Below the pieces are notes generated by a model that was not told the DNA's origin, made no database searches, and worked only from the letters and a program-made list of their open reading frames with translations. From the NCBI GenBank assembly GCA_023388315.1, contig JAEWGM010000001.1, forward strand, positions 1 to 64,000: a DNA stretch of 64,000 nt. The letters are read 5' to 3'. This stretch comes from Bacteroidota bacterium (GTDB taxonomy: Bacteria > Bacteroidota > Bacteroidia > Bacteroidales > Dysgonomonadaceae). The position numbers were made by a program, and so were the translations under genes. Shown piece after piece: positions 8,534 through 16,513 of the stretch (position 1 is the first letter of the stretch; each line of letters starts with the position of its first letter).

Positions 8534-10307
8534 AATTCCTCATTACACACGCATTGCGCGTACGCAGGACGAGGCCGTAAAAAAATTATCGAAGCAAATC
8601 TACCTCACAGGCACCATTCGGCTGTTGGTTTTTGTTGTGGGCGTAACGCTCATTTATCTTTTTCACAAAAACGTTCAATTGGTTGTTGCATTGCTAATTG
8701 TTTCCGGAATTGTGTTCTTTTTGTTGTTGAAACATTCCGATAAGCTACTGAAGAAGAGAAAATATGCGCAAGCCCTCCAAAAGATTTGTGAAGATGAACT
8801 AAAAGCCTTTCAATACGATTACAGCGCTTTTGATGGCGCACCCGAAAAAATTGACCCGACACACGATTTCAGTTTCGATTTGGATGTATTCGGCGAAAAC
8901 TCGCTATTTCAACTTATCAACCGCTCAACCCTGAGGCTGGGAAAAGAAAAATTAAGTGCATTTTTTCAACATCCGTTGCGCGATAAGCAAAAAATAGAAG
9001 CACGGCAAGCGGCTGTGAAAGAACTTGCAGAAAAAGAAGCTTTTTGCCTTCATTTCAGAGCTACCGGCAGCTGCTGCGATGATATTTTTCCCACAGAAAA
9101 CGATGTAAAGAAAACATTTGCCACTGCATCGCTTTTTAAACATTTTACCTTATGGAAAGCGTTGTGCATAGCGATTCCGCTGGTTTATCTTGTGTACATT
9201 TCACTTGCCATTTTTGGCGTTGTGTCAACAAGTTATTTCCTTTATCTTTATTTGGCAACGTTTGCCATTTCGGCCATTCCCTCAAAAGCCATAAAGCGAA
9301 TTCGTACCAATTTCAACAAGCGCGCCAAGGCATTGGGAGCATACGGTGAACTTTTTAAAATAATTGAAACAGAATCATTTAACTCCAATCTTCTTAAGGA
9401 AACACATCGCGAATTAGTCCATAAAACCCCGGCATCAAACGCCATAAAAAAGCTCACAAATTACTGCCACAACCTCGATCTTTCTTTTACCGCGGCCATC
9501 TTGTTTCTTAATCCCATCTTTCTGTGGAATGTGCGCTACGCACTACGAATTGAGCAGTGGACGCGCAATTACGCCCACCGGCCCGAAGCGTGGTTTTTGG
9601 CGCTGGCAGAAATGGACGCGTTTATTTCGTTGGGAACTTTCGCCCAAAACCACCCCGATTATACCTATCCCACGCTTTCCGATACATTTTGCATAGAAGG
9701 AACAGAAGTAGGCCATCCTATAATTCCGCGCGAGCGGTGCGTAAAAAACAATATTTCCATCACCCGAAAACCGTTTTTTATGATCATCACCGGTGCCAAT
9801 ATGGCGGGGAAAAGCACTTATTTGAGGACCATTGGCATAAATCATTTGCTGGCATGCGTAGGGCTTCCGGTTTGCGCAAGCAAATTTCGTTTGTCGCCGG
9901 GAAGGTTGCTCACCAATTTACGTACCGCAGACTCATTGGTGAATAACGAATCGTATTTTTTCGCGGAATTAAAACGGTTGCAAATGATTGTGCAATCGCT
10001 GGAAAACGGAACGGAAGAGTTGTTTATTATTTTAGACGAGATTCTGAAAGGCACCAATTCCGAAGACAAGCAAAAGGGCTCCTTCGCCTTGATGAAGCGA
10101 CTAGTTCATTTAAACGGAAACGGAATCATTGCCACACACGATTTGGCACTGGGAGCTCTTGAAAACGAGTTCCCAAACGAAATAAAGAATTTTCATTTTG
10201 ATGCCAATATCTCCAACGACACCCTGTCGTTTACCTACAAACAGCAACGGGGAATAGCGCAAAATATGAACGCCAGTTTTTTAATGAAAAAAATGGGAAT
10301 TGTGTAG
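8517..10307 (+). CDS. Membrane-anchored MutS-family ATPase
   Basis: 596 residues. Two hydrophobic segments at about 35-71 and another pair at about 213-255 indicate insertion in the inner membrane. A MutS core/lever-like region follows, then the MutS domain V ATPase: Walker A TGANMAGKST (425-434), Walker B FIILDE (503-508), and ATHD (539-542). The mismatch-binding domain I of true MutS is absent and the length is about two thirds of MutS. Such proteins are usually annotated 'DNA mismatch repair protein', but the membrane segments argue against a mismatch role. The start overlaps the MscS gene, so the two are translated together; the function is unknown. Confidence 0.85.
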   Translation: MNRNNRIPHYTRIARTQDEAVKKLSKQIYLTGTIRLLVFVVGVTLIYLFHKNVQLVVALLIVSGIVFFLLLKHSDKLLKKRKYAQALQKICEDELKAFQYDYSAFDGAPEKIDPTHDFSFDLDVFGENSLFQLINRSTLRLGKEKLSAFFQHPLRDKQKIEARQAAVKELAEKEAFCLHFRATGSCCDDIFPTENDVKKTFATASLFKHFTLWKALCIAIPLVYLVYISLAIFGVVSTSYFLYLYLATFAISAIPSKAIKRIRTNFNKRAKALGAYGELFKIIETESFNSNLLKETHRELVHKTPASNAIKKLTNYCHNLDLSFTAAILFLNPIFLWNVRYALRIEQWTRNYAHRPEAWFLALAEMDAFISLGTFAQNHPDYTYPTLSDTFCIEGTEVGHPIIPRERCVKNNISITRKPFFMIITGANMAGKSTYLRTIGINHLLACVGLPVCASKFRLSPGRLLTNLRTADSLVNNESYFFAELKRLQMIVQSLENGTEELFIILDEILKGTNSEDKQKGSFALMKRLVHLNGNGIIATHDLALGALENEFPNEIKNFHFDANISNDTLSFTYKQQRGIAQNMNASFLMKKMGIV

Positions 10308-10452
10308 GAAATAGAGCAAAGATCAAAGACAAAGGACAAAAGAACTTAGACCATCAATCAATTTCCTGCATTTGCGCGTCAATCCAAAGCTGCAATTCTT
10401 CTTTGGTTTTGAATGTACAGATTATAAGTTGCGAATATACTAAAAAACGACT

Positions 10453-12027
10453 TCAAAACTCCGAATTAAAATGGAATTTAATATTCTTAAAATCCTGCTG
10501 CGCCATCATAAGCAGATAATTTGATTCTGCCAAAAACACATCCCTACCCTCTTTGTCTTTCGCCATATATTGGTATTTGCGTTTTTTGAAATCTTCCAAA
10601 TCGGCAGCGCTATCGCTTTCAATCCAGCACGCTTTGTACAGGTTGATGGGCTCCCAACGGCACTGCGCACCATATTCGTGCAGCAAACGATACTGAATAA
10701 CCTCAAACTGCAATTGCCCCACCGTGCCAATAATTTTTCGGTTGTTAAACTGATTCACAAAAAGTTGCGCCACGCCTTCGTCCATTAATTGTTCTATGCC
10801 GCGTTGAAGTTGTTTGGATTTCATCGGGTCGGCATTTTCAATATATTTAAACATCTCGGGCGAGAAACTGGGCAATCCTTTGAAATGCAGTTCTTCGCCC
10901 GATGTGAGCGTATCACCAATTTTGAAGTTTCCGTTATCGGGCAATCCTACAATGTCTCCGGCAAAGGCTTCGTCTAAAATTTCTTTCTTTTGCGCCATAA
11001 ACGCCGTGGGCGAAGAAAATTTCAATTGCCTGTTAAAACGCACGTGCTTGTAATTCACGTTTCTCTCAAATTTGCCCGAACACACTTTCACAAACGCGAT
11101 GCACGAGCGGTGATTGGGATCCATATTAGCGTGGATTTTGAAAACAAAACCCGTAAACGGCGCTTCGTATGGGTCAACCACGCGTTCTTCGGCCGGCACG
11201 GGCTTAGGCGATGGCGCAATTTGCACAAAGCAATCCAGCAACTCCTTCACGCCGAAATTATTGAGCGCGGAACCGAAAAAAACGGGCGCCAGTTTTCCGG
11301 AAAGGTATTCATCGCGATTAAATTCGGGGTACACTTCGGTGATGAGTTCCACATCGTCGCGCAACTTTTTGGTTAATCCCTCACCAATATTTTTATCCAA
11401 CTCCGGCGAATCAATATCCATTTTCACCGATTCGGTCACCACCTGTTTGCTTGGTTTATACAAATCCAAGCTGTTTTGAAACAAGTTGTAAACGCCTTTG
11501 AAGCGGTCGCCCATATCAATGGGCCAACTTAGTGGACGAACGGCAATTTTGAGTTCTTCTTCCAGCTCATCCAGCACTTCAAACGGATCTTTTCCTTCGC
11601 GGTCGAGTTTGTTCACAAAAATCATCACCGGCGTATTGCGCATGCGGCACACTTCCATCAATTTTCGGGTTTGCATTTCCACCCCTTTGGCAATGTCCAC
11701 CACCACAATTACACTGTCCACCGCCGTGAGGGTGCGATATGTGTCTTCGGCGAAATCTTGGTGACCGGGCGTATCAAGAATATTGATTTTGTGTCCGTTA
11801 TACTCGAACCCCATTACCGATGTGGCAACCGAAATTCCACGCTGTTTTTCAATTTCCATCCAGTCGGAAGTGGCGGTTTTCTTTATTTTATTGGATTTCA
11901 CGGCGCCCGCCACGTGAATGGCGCCACCAAAAAGCAACAGTTTTTCCGTTAAAGTGGTTTTTCCCGCGTCGGGGTGGCTAATGATAGCGAACGTGCGCCG
12001 GCGTTGTATTTCTTGTTGTAATGACAT
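10453..12027 (-). CDS. prfC: Peptide chain release factor 3
   Basis: About 524 residues. Translational GTPase that recycles RF1/RF2 from the ribosome. G1 SHPDAGKTTLTEKLL, G3 DTPGHQDFAEDTYRT, G4 NKLDREG, then RF3-specific domains (TVGQLQFEVIQYRLLHEYG near the C-terminus). The ATG at 12027 (MSLQQEIQRRRTFAIISHPDAG) matches the family start; the frame extends 8 residues further to 12051. The 145 bases between this stop and the MutS-like gene hold nothing recognisable. Confidence 0.96.
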   Translation of the reverse strand: MSLQQEIQRRRTFAIISHPDAGKTTLTEKLLLFGGAIHVAGAVKSNKIKKTATSDWMEIEKQRGISVATSVMGFEYNGHKINILDTPGHQDFAEDTYRTLTAVDSVIVVVDIAKGVEMQTRKLMEVCRMRNTPVMIFVNKLDREGKDPFEVLDELEEELKIAVRPLSWPIDMGDRFKGVYNLFQNSLDLYKPSKQVVTESVKMDIDSPELDKNIGEGLTKKLRDDVELITEVYPEFNRDEYLSGKLAPVFFGSALNNFGVKELLDCFVQIAPSPKPVPAEERVVDPYEAPFTGFVFKIHANMDPNHRSCIAFVKVCSGKFERNVNYKHVRFNRQLKFSSPTAFMAQKKEILDEAFAGDIVGLPDNGNFKIGDTLTSGEELHFKGLPSFSPEMFKYIENADPMKSKQLQRGIEQLMDEGVAQLFVNQFNNRKIIGTVGQLQFEVIQYRLLHEYGAQCRWEPINLYKACWIESDSAADLEDFKKRKYQYMAKDKEGRDVFLAESNYLLMMAQQDFKNIKFHFNSEF

Positions 12028-12064
12028 AATTTTGTAGGATGTGGGATGCACGATGATGGGTGTA

Positions 12065-12439
12065 CTACAAACTCAACGCTATATCCGCTTTTATATTTAG
12101 AGTACGGCAAATGGCGCTTGCTACTTTCAGCGTAGGCTCCGCTTTGCCGGATAGGTACTCGCTTACACGACTTGGCGATACGCCAATGCGTTCGGCAAGC
12201 GTTTTTTTCTGCATGTTTTCTTCCTCCAATCGCATTTTTATAACCTCTTTGAAATCAGGTTTGGCAATCGGAAAATGTTTTTTTTCGTATTCCTCCACAA
12301 TGTCGGACATAAGGCACAACTCTACGCTTTTTGCATCCTCGGATGGCGTTTCTTCCGTAACGAGTGGCAAAAGTTCTTCGATACGAGCAAGCGCCATATT
12401 ATAAAGACTTTCTGTTATTTCTGTTTTCATATCTGCCAA
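12065..12439 (-). CDS. higA: HigA-like XRE antitoxin
   Basis: 124 residues. A C-terminal helix-turn-helix (KKTLAERIGVSPSRVSEYLSGKAEPTLKVASAICRTL) follows an acidic N-terminal part. It starts 3 bases after the HigB-like toxin gene, in the toxin-first order usual for higBA. Expected to neutralise the toxin and repress the operon. A second ATG lies 9 bases inside. Confidence 0.85.
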   Translation of the reverse strand: MADMKTEITESLYNMALARIEELLPLVTEETPSEDAKSVELCLMSDIVEEYEKKHFPIAKPDFKEVIKMRLEEENMQKKTLAERIGVSPSRVSEYLSGKAEPTLKVASAICRTLNIKADIALSL

Positions 12440-12442
12440 TTT

Positions 12443-12736
12443 TTAAATGGTTAGACAATCAATTTTATCGTACTCCTTGTGAGTACCGACAAAGCGAATA
12501 AAAATACGACCTATGGAAAATTTTATTACAACCACCAATCTAAAATGATTTCCTTTTATATTAAACACATAACGCTGATTACCAATACTGTCAACACTAT
12601 TAAAGTCTCTTTTTATATCGGTGAAATTTTTCCAATCCGCATTTTGAGCCACCTCATACCAATGCTCTAAAGATGTTCGAACTTCAGGATAAAGCTCATA
12701 AAAAAGCCTTATTTTCTTGTGTGATATGATATGCAT
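12443..12736 (-). CDS. higB: HigB-like mRNA interferase toxin
   Basis: 97 residues with the HigB fold signature: HWYEVAQNADWKNFTDIKRDFNSVDSIGNQRYVFNIKGNHFRLVVVIKF...FIRFVGTHKEYDKID. HigB toxins are ribosome-dependent RNases. It is first in a two-gene operon with the XRE antitoxin. No promoter was resolved in the 130 bases upstream. Confidence 0.88.
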   Translation of the reverse strand: MHIISHKKIRLFYELYPEVRTSLEHWYEVAQNADWKNFTDIKRDFNSVDSIGNQRYVFNIKGNHFRLVVVIKFSIGRIFIRFVGTHKEYDKIDCLTI

Positions 12737-12867
12737 GACTACTTTTTATAGCACGAAGATACAATATATTATCGAAAAACAAAAACAAACAGACATATCA
12801 AGCTGAAAAATTTTGTTTTTCAAAATTTAAAGCAAGTTCTATTTTCTAATTTCTAACGTCTGACTTC

Positions 12868-13713
12868 TCATTTCTTCAAACATCTCTCCAATCCATCCTC
12901 CCACTGTGGAATAACAACGTGAAAAGCCGATTGAATTTTCGACTTATCCAACACGCTGTATAGAGGGCGGCTGGCAGCAGTTTTATATTCGCTTGTAGCT
13001 ATGGGATTGAGGCGACAACGGGTATTTCCCGTCAGTTCTTGTATCTTTTGCGTAAAGCCAAACCACGTGGTTTCTCCCAAATTAGAGAAATGATAGATGC
13101 CTGATTTCCACTCGTCTGTCTCGAGAATAACCAAAATCATTTCGGCTAGGTCTCTGGCATAGGTTGGCGTGCCGTGTTGGTCGGAAACGATATTGAGTTC
13201 ATCCCGTTCGCTCATCAACCGAAGCATAGTTTTCACAAAGTTATTCCCGAACTCGGAATACAGCCACGATGTACGGATAATGATCCAATCTTTGGCATGT
13301 GTTTTTATCGCTTCTTCCCCTTGTAATTTCGATTTTCCGTACACCGAAAGCGGGTTTACGGGTGCTTCTTCATCGTAAGGCTTGTTTGCCATACCGTCGA
13401 AAACGTAATCGGTGGAAATATGGATGATTTTCACACCCGATTTTGCCAAGTTTTCGGGCCCGGTGCTGTTTACCGCGTAAGCCAAATCAACTTCCGTTTC
13501 GGCTTTGTCCACCGCGGTGTAAGCTGCACAATTTACAATATATTGAATAGCGTTTTCTTGCACAAAATATTGTACTTGATCGGAATCGGTAATATCCAGC
13601 GTGTCGGAATCGGTAAAAATAAACCGAAACGGTGAATTCATTCCTTTTTCCAATTGCTGCAAAGCTTTTCCCAATTGCCCGCCAGCACCGGTAACCAGCA
13701 CATTTTTTTGCAC
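12868..13713 (-). CDS. rfbD: dTDP-4-dehydrorhamnose reductase
   Basis: About 281 residues from the GTG at 13713. Last step of dTDP-L-rhamnose synthesis. NAD(P)-binding VLVTGAGGQLGKAL at the N-terminus, HISTDYVFDG (catalytic Thr region), YGKSKLQGE (YxxxK catalytic pair), RTSWLYSEFGNNFVKTML and a C-terminal substrate loop. The frame is open to an ATG at 13794, adding 27 residues (MPIYTGSSKHLGG...) that do not belong to the family; the GTG start gives the usual length. No other rhamnose genes are adjacent. Confidence 0.93.
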   Translation of the reverse strand: MQKNVLVTGAGGQLGKALQQLEKGMNSPFRFIFTDSDTLDITDSDQVQYFVQENAIQYIVNCAAYTAVDKAETEVDLAYAVNSTGPENLAKSGVKIIHISTDYVFDGMANKPYDEEAPVNPLSVYGKSKLQGEEAIKTHAKDWIIIRTSWLYSEFGNNFVKTMLRLMSERDELNIVSDQHGTPTYARDLAEMILVILETDEWKSGIYHFSNLGETTWFGFTQKIQELTGNTRCRLNPIATSEYKTAASRPLYSVLDKSKIQSAFHVVIPQWEDGLERCLKK

Positions 13714-13837
13714 CAATCCGTAATAAACCGTTTGTTTTTGCGCGATATTTTCCGTTCCGCCAAGGTGTTTGCTTGAACCTGTGTAAATTGGCATAAAGTT
13801 TTTTTTAGTTTAGTTGTAAAGAAGTAAGCGCCTTATC

Positions 13838-13901
13838 CATTGCGAGACGCAAGCATGGCAAAAGACGTAGCATTGCAAGAGACGCAAGCATTGCGTCTCT
13901 A
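13838..13901. repeat. Degenerate tandem of GAGACG palindromes, last unit contains a stop codon
   Basis: Best unit: stem AGAGACGCAA / TTGCGTCTCT with a 3-nt loop (13878-13900). Two decayed units precede it. The distal end GTCTCTA supplies the TAG stop of the DUF4924 gene on the minus strand. The same GTAGAGACG end is found at 28924-28951. Confidence 0.75.
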
Positions 13902-14420
13902 CTCGGTTTTATATTTATCTGATAATAAAGCCAAAAGTTTAGTGATTTGATCTACTGCTTGTTGCGTTTCGCGCGAAATTTCTTTCTGTTGAATTTTCAA
14001 TAGCAAATACCCGTAAAGCGCCACAAAACAGGTTTCAATTTCGGATACCTCTTTTTGTTGCGATTTGGCACGCAACTCCACAATAAAGGGCAGCGTTTTA
14101 TAATAGGCCGCGATGTAAAAAGATTCCGCAGGGTCTTTCAACAACCGCAAATGCAAATCGGTTAAATCAATGATAAGGTTTTTATTGATTTGCAAATGCC
14201 CTTCGCGTTGCACTCCTTCCATTTTCATCATCGCGATGAGGTTTTCGTACCACGCCACGGCTTCTTGTTTTTCCTCTTCGGAAACCTGTAGAGGCTCCAC
14301 TAAAAGCGGTTTTATTTTTTCAATATCCAGTTCGCATACGCGCAGGATATCTTCCAACTGCCACATATAGAGCAAGTATTCGGCAATATTTTCCTGTTTT
14401 TTTTGTTTTGCGATAAACAT
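13899..14420 (-). CDS. DUF4924 family protein
   Basis: 173 residues, soluble and all-helical by appearance (EYLLYMWQLEDILRVCELDIEKIKPLLVEPLQ near the N-terminus). The family is restricted to Bacteroidetes as far as I know and has no assigned function. Its TAG stop lies inside a palindromic repeat, so the last few residues may have been set by that insertion. The double-PDZ gene ends 33 bases upstream in the same orientation. Confidence 0.8.
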   Translation of the reverse strand: MFIAKQKKQENIAEYLLYMWQLEDILRVCELDIEKIKPLLVEPLQVSEEEKQEAVAWYENLIAMMKMEGVQREGHLQINKNLIIDLTDLHLRLLKDPAESFYIAAYYKTLPFIVELRAKSQQKEVSEIETCFVALYGYLLLKIQQKEISRETQQAVDQITKLLALLSDKYKTE

Positions 14421-14453
14421 AATTGGCTCCGATGAAAAATTGAAACAAGCGGC

Positions 14454-15890
14454 TTAGTATGTGAGAATTTGCAAGCTGTTTTTGATTTGCGGAACAACCT
14501 CAACCTGTATTTTTTCACCGTCTCGGATCACTTCAATCTCGAGCGCGCGAGGCGTTGTCCAATCAACATATTGATTGAAGTTGAACAAGTAAGAAAACCC
14601 TGATTTATACCTTTTGTTATCGCCGATGGCTTTGGAAATGCTGTTGTAGTGCGTTACATCCCAATACATTGCCTCCTGAAAACCATTGGAGTCGGTATAT
14701 CGTGTACTTTTATCGCGGTAATTCATCGTTTCGGCAAGAAAACGACGGTACCCTTCGGTGAGCGATTGCGACGTGTGATTAAAATTTTGTCTACCAATTT
14801 TGTTCACCACATCGCCGTACCTGATTCCGGCAAATGCCGCCGGCGAACCGGGATCGACATACACCACAGTTTTCAAGTCGTTCATATTGTAGGAAAGGCC
14901 TGTGTAGTTGTATTTCAAAGACTTCACCTGATACGTTGCCAGCGATGCGCTTCCGGCATAAGGAAACTTTTGAAGCATCAGCGGCAAGTTCATTTCAAGG
15001 TAATCAATCAGCCCGTAATTCCCGCTGAGTCGTTCTTTAATTTCGCTCTCCCACATCAACGTCATTTCGCCGGGTTGCACAAATTTTCGGTCGTAAAACC
15101 GATAACCAAACTCCACATTGAAAGGAATATCATCAATTCTCACCGCTTCCGAAGGATTGTAAACAGGGATTTTCACCATTCGCTTGTTGCGCATATCGAA
15201 TCGCCAAACCGGCTGGTAACTACCCAAGGTGGGCGACTCGGGTTTGAAAGCCGAGTTACTCTCGTAGCTGTAAAAAGTTTGAATGATAAAATCGGGGTCC
15301 TCCTCGTCGTGGCGCAACCCTCTGGCTTGCAAAGCCCGCGTGAAAATCGCGTTGATGCGCTCATCCAGTTCGCGCGTGCTTTCATCCGAAGGCGCAAAAC
15401 TAAAAGTGCGGTAGTTGTGGTATTGCGCTTCTTCGTTGGTTTTCGTTTTTACGGGCATAATAAAACGCCGATCTTGCACATCCTCAAGGCTATAAAACGC
15501 GAAAACGGGCGCCAATTGCGCTTCGGTAATGCCATCGGCCCGACGGCAATCTTTGGCGATAACCATCTCTTTAAACGTGGATTCCATATTTCGGATAGAG
15601 ATGTCCATTTCGGTTTCGTTGATGCCAAACCACGACATAATGGTTTCATATTTTTGCAAATAGGTTCCCTTGTCGTTTACTTCTAAAATAATATCGTTTA
15701 GTTTCAGGCCGGCCTTTTCGGCGGGCGACCCGGGCGTAATGTTCACAATAACCGGCTCGCCATATCCCCAACTTCTGTCGTTGCTAATTTCAAAAACAAA
15801 ACCCAAATTGCATGTTAAATCAGATGATTGCGCCATCAACTTGGGAGTACAAAATAAAATGAGAAGAAGAGTATAAATAATTTGTTTCAT
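14454..15890 (-). CDS. Exported double-PDZ protein
   Basis: 478 residues with signal peptide about 1-20. First PDZ about 25-110 (GEPVIVNITPGSPAEKAGLKLNDIILEVND), second PDZ about 330-400 (LKTVVYVDPGSPAAFAGIRYGDVVNKIGRQNF). Between them lies a region with FIIQTFYSYESN resembling DUF4136-type outer-membrane-associated domains. No protease motif is seen, so it is likely a scaffold or chaperone-like factor in the periplasm. Divergent from the YhcH gene. Function unknown. Confidence 0.8.
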   Translation of the reverse strand: MKQIIYTLLLILFCTPKLMAQSSDLTCNLGFVFEISNDRSWGYGEPVIVNITPGSPAEKAGLKLNDIILEVNDKGTYLQKYETIMSWFGINETEMDISIRNMESTFKEMVIAKDCRRADGITEAQLAPVFAFYSLEDVQDRRFIMPVKTKTNEEAQYHNYRTFSFAPSDESTRELDERINAIFTRALQARGLRHDEEDPDFIIQTFYSYESNSAFKPESPTLGSYQPVWRFDMRNKRMVKIPVYNPSEAVRIDDIPFNVEFGYRFYDRKFVQPGEMTLMWESEIKERLSGNYGLIDYLEMNLPLMLQKFPYAGSASLATYQVKSLKYNYTGLSYNMNDLKTVVYVDPGSPAAFAGIRYGDVVNKIGRQNFNHTSQSLTEGYRRFLAETMNYRDKSTRYTDSNGFQEAMYWDVTHYNSISKAIGDNKRYKSGFSYLFNFNQYVDWTTPRALEIEVIRDGEKIQVEVVPQIKNSLQILTY

Positions 15891-16054
15891 TTACTGTAAT
15901 TTTTTGTATTAACTATCGGTAAAGAAACGACAAAGATATGCGTTTTTTTTCAATTTTATTTTATGGAGTTTATTTTAAAGCCAAAACTAAAAGAGATTTG
16001 CACATTTTCTTTATCTTTGTCTTATTGGATTGAATCAATTTAAAAAAGCAGCGT

Positions 16055-16501
16055 ATGATACTCGACCATCTTTCTAATGCAGCCAATTATTTTAATTTGC
16101 ACCCGTTGTTTGAAAAAGCATTCGACTTTGTGAAGACAATGGATTTACAATCAGCACCAACGGGCGTAACGGAAATTGATGGCCCCCATCTTACACTTTC
16201 GGTGGTAGAAACTACCATGCGAAGCAAAAAAGAGGCTCAACTCGAGACACATAAGCGCTTTATTGACATTCAAATACCCATCGCTAAAACAGAAACTTTC
16301 GGATGGAAAGCCTTGTCGGATTTATCGCCATCAAACGGATACGATGAAGCAAACGATTTTGAACTGCACACCGATTCTCCCAGCACGTACATTGACGTGA
16401 CACCCGGAGAATTTATCATTTTCTCGCCCGAAGACGCGCACGCGCCATTGATTGGCGAAGGAAAAACAAAAAAAATCATCATCAAAGTAGCTGTTATTTG
16501 A
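16055..16501 (+). CDS. YhcH/YjgK/YiaL (DUF386) family protein
   Basis: 148 residues, cupin-like fold of the YhcH family: QLETHKRFIDIQIPIAKTETFGW, TPGEFIIFSPEDAHAPLIGEGKTKKIIIKVAV. The conserved His residues probably bind metal. Relatives are found with sialic-acid and other sugar catabolism genes and have been proposed as sugar mutarotases/isomerases. It lies 12 bases before glgB, so the two may be co-transcribed. A TATCTTTG element (16012-16019) is a likely -7 box. Confidence 0.88.
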   Translation: MILDHLSNAANYFNLHPLFEKAFDFVKTMDLQSAPTGVTEIDGPHLTLSVVETTMRSKKEAQLETHKRFIDIQIPIAKTETFGWKALSDLSPSNGYDEANDFELHTDSPSTYIDVTPGEFIIFSPEDAHAPLIGEGKTKKIIIKVAVI

Positions 16502-16513
16502 TTCAAAAAGAAT

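Noticed and set aside
8517..10307. Annotation as mismatch repair protein MutS
   Set aside because: No mismatch-recognition domain and several transmembrane segments; only the ATPase domain is shared.
14649..15686. 345-codon plus-strand open frame
   Set aside because: It lies wholly opposite the double-PDZ gene, has no recognisable domain, and its Arg/His-rich composition is that of an antisense shadow.
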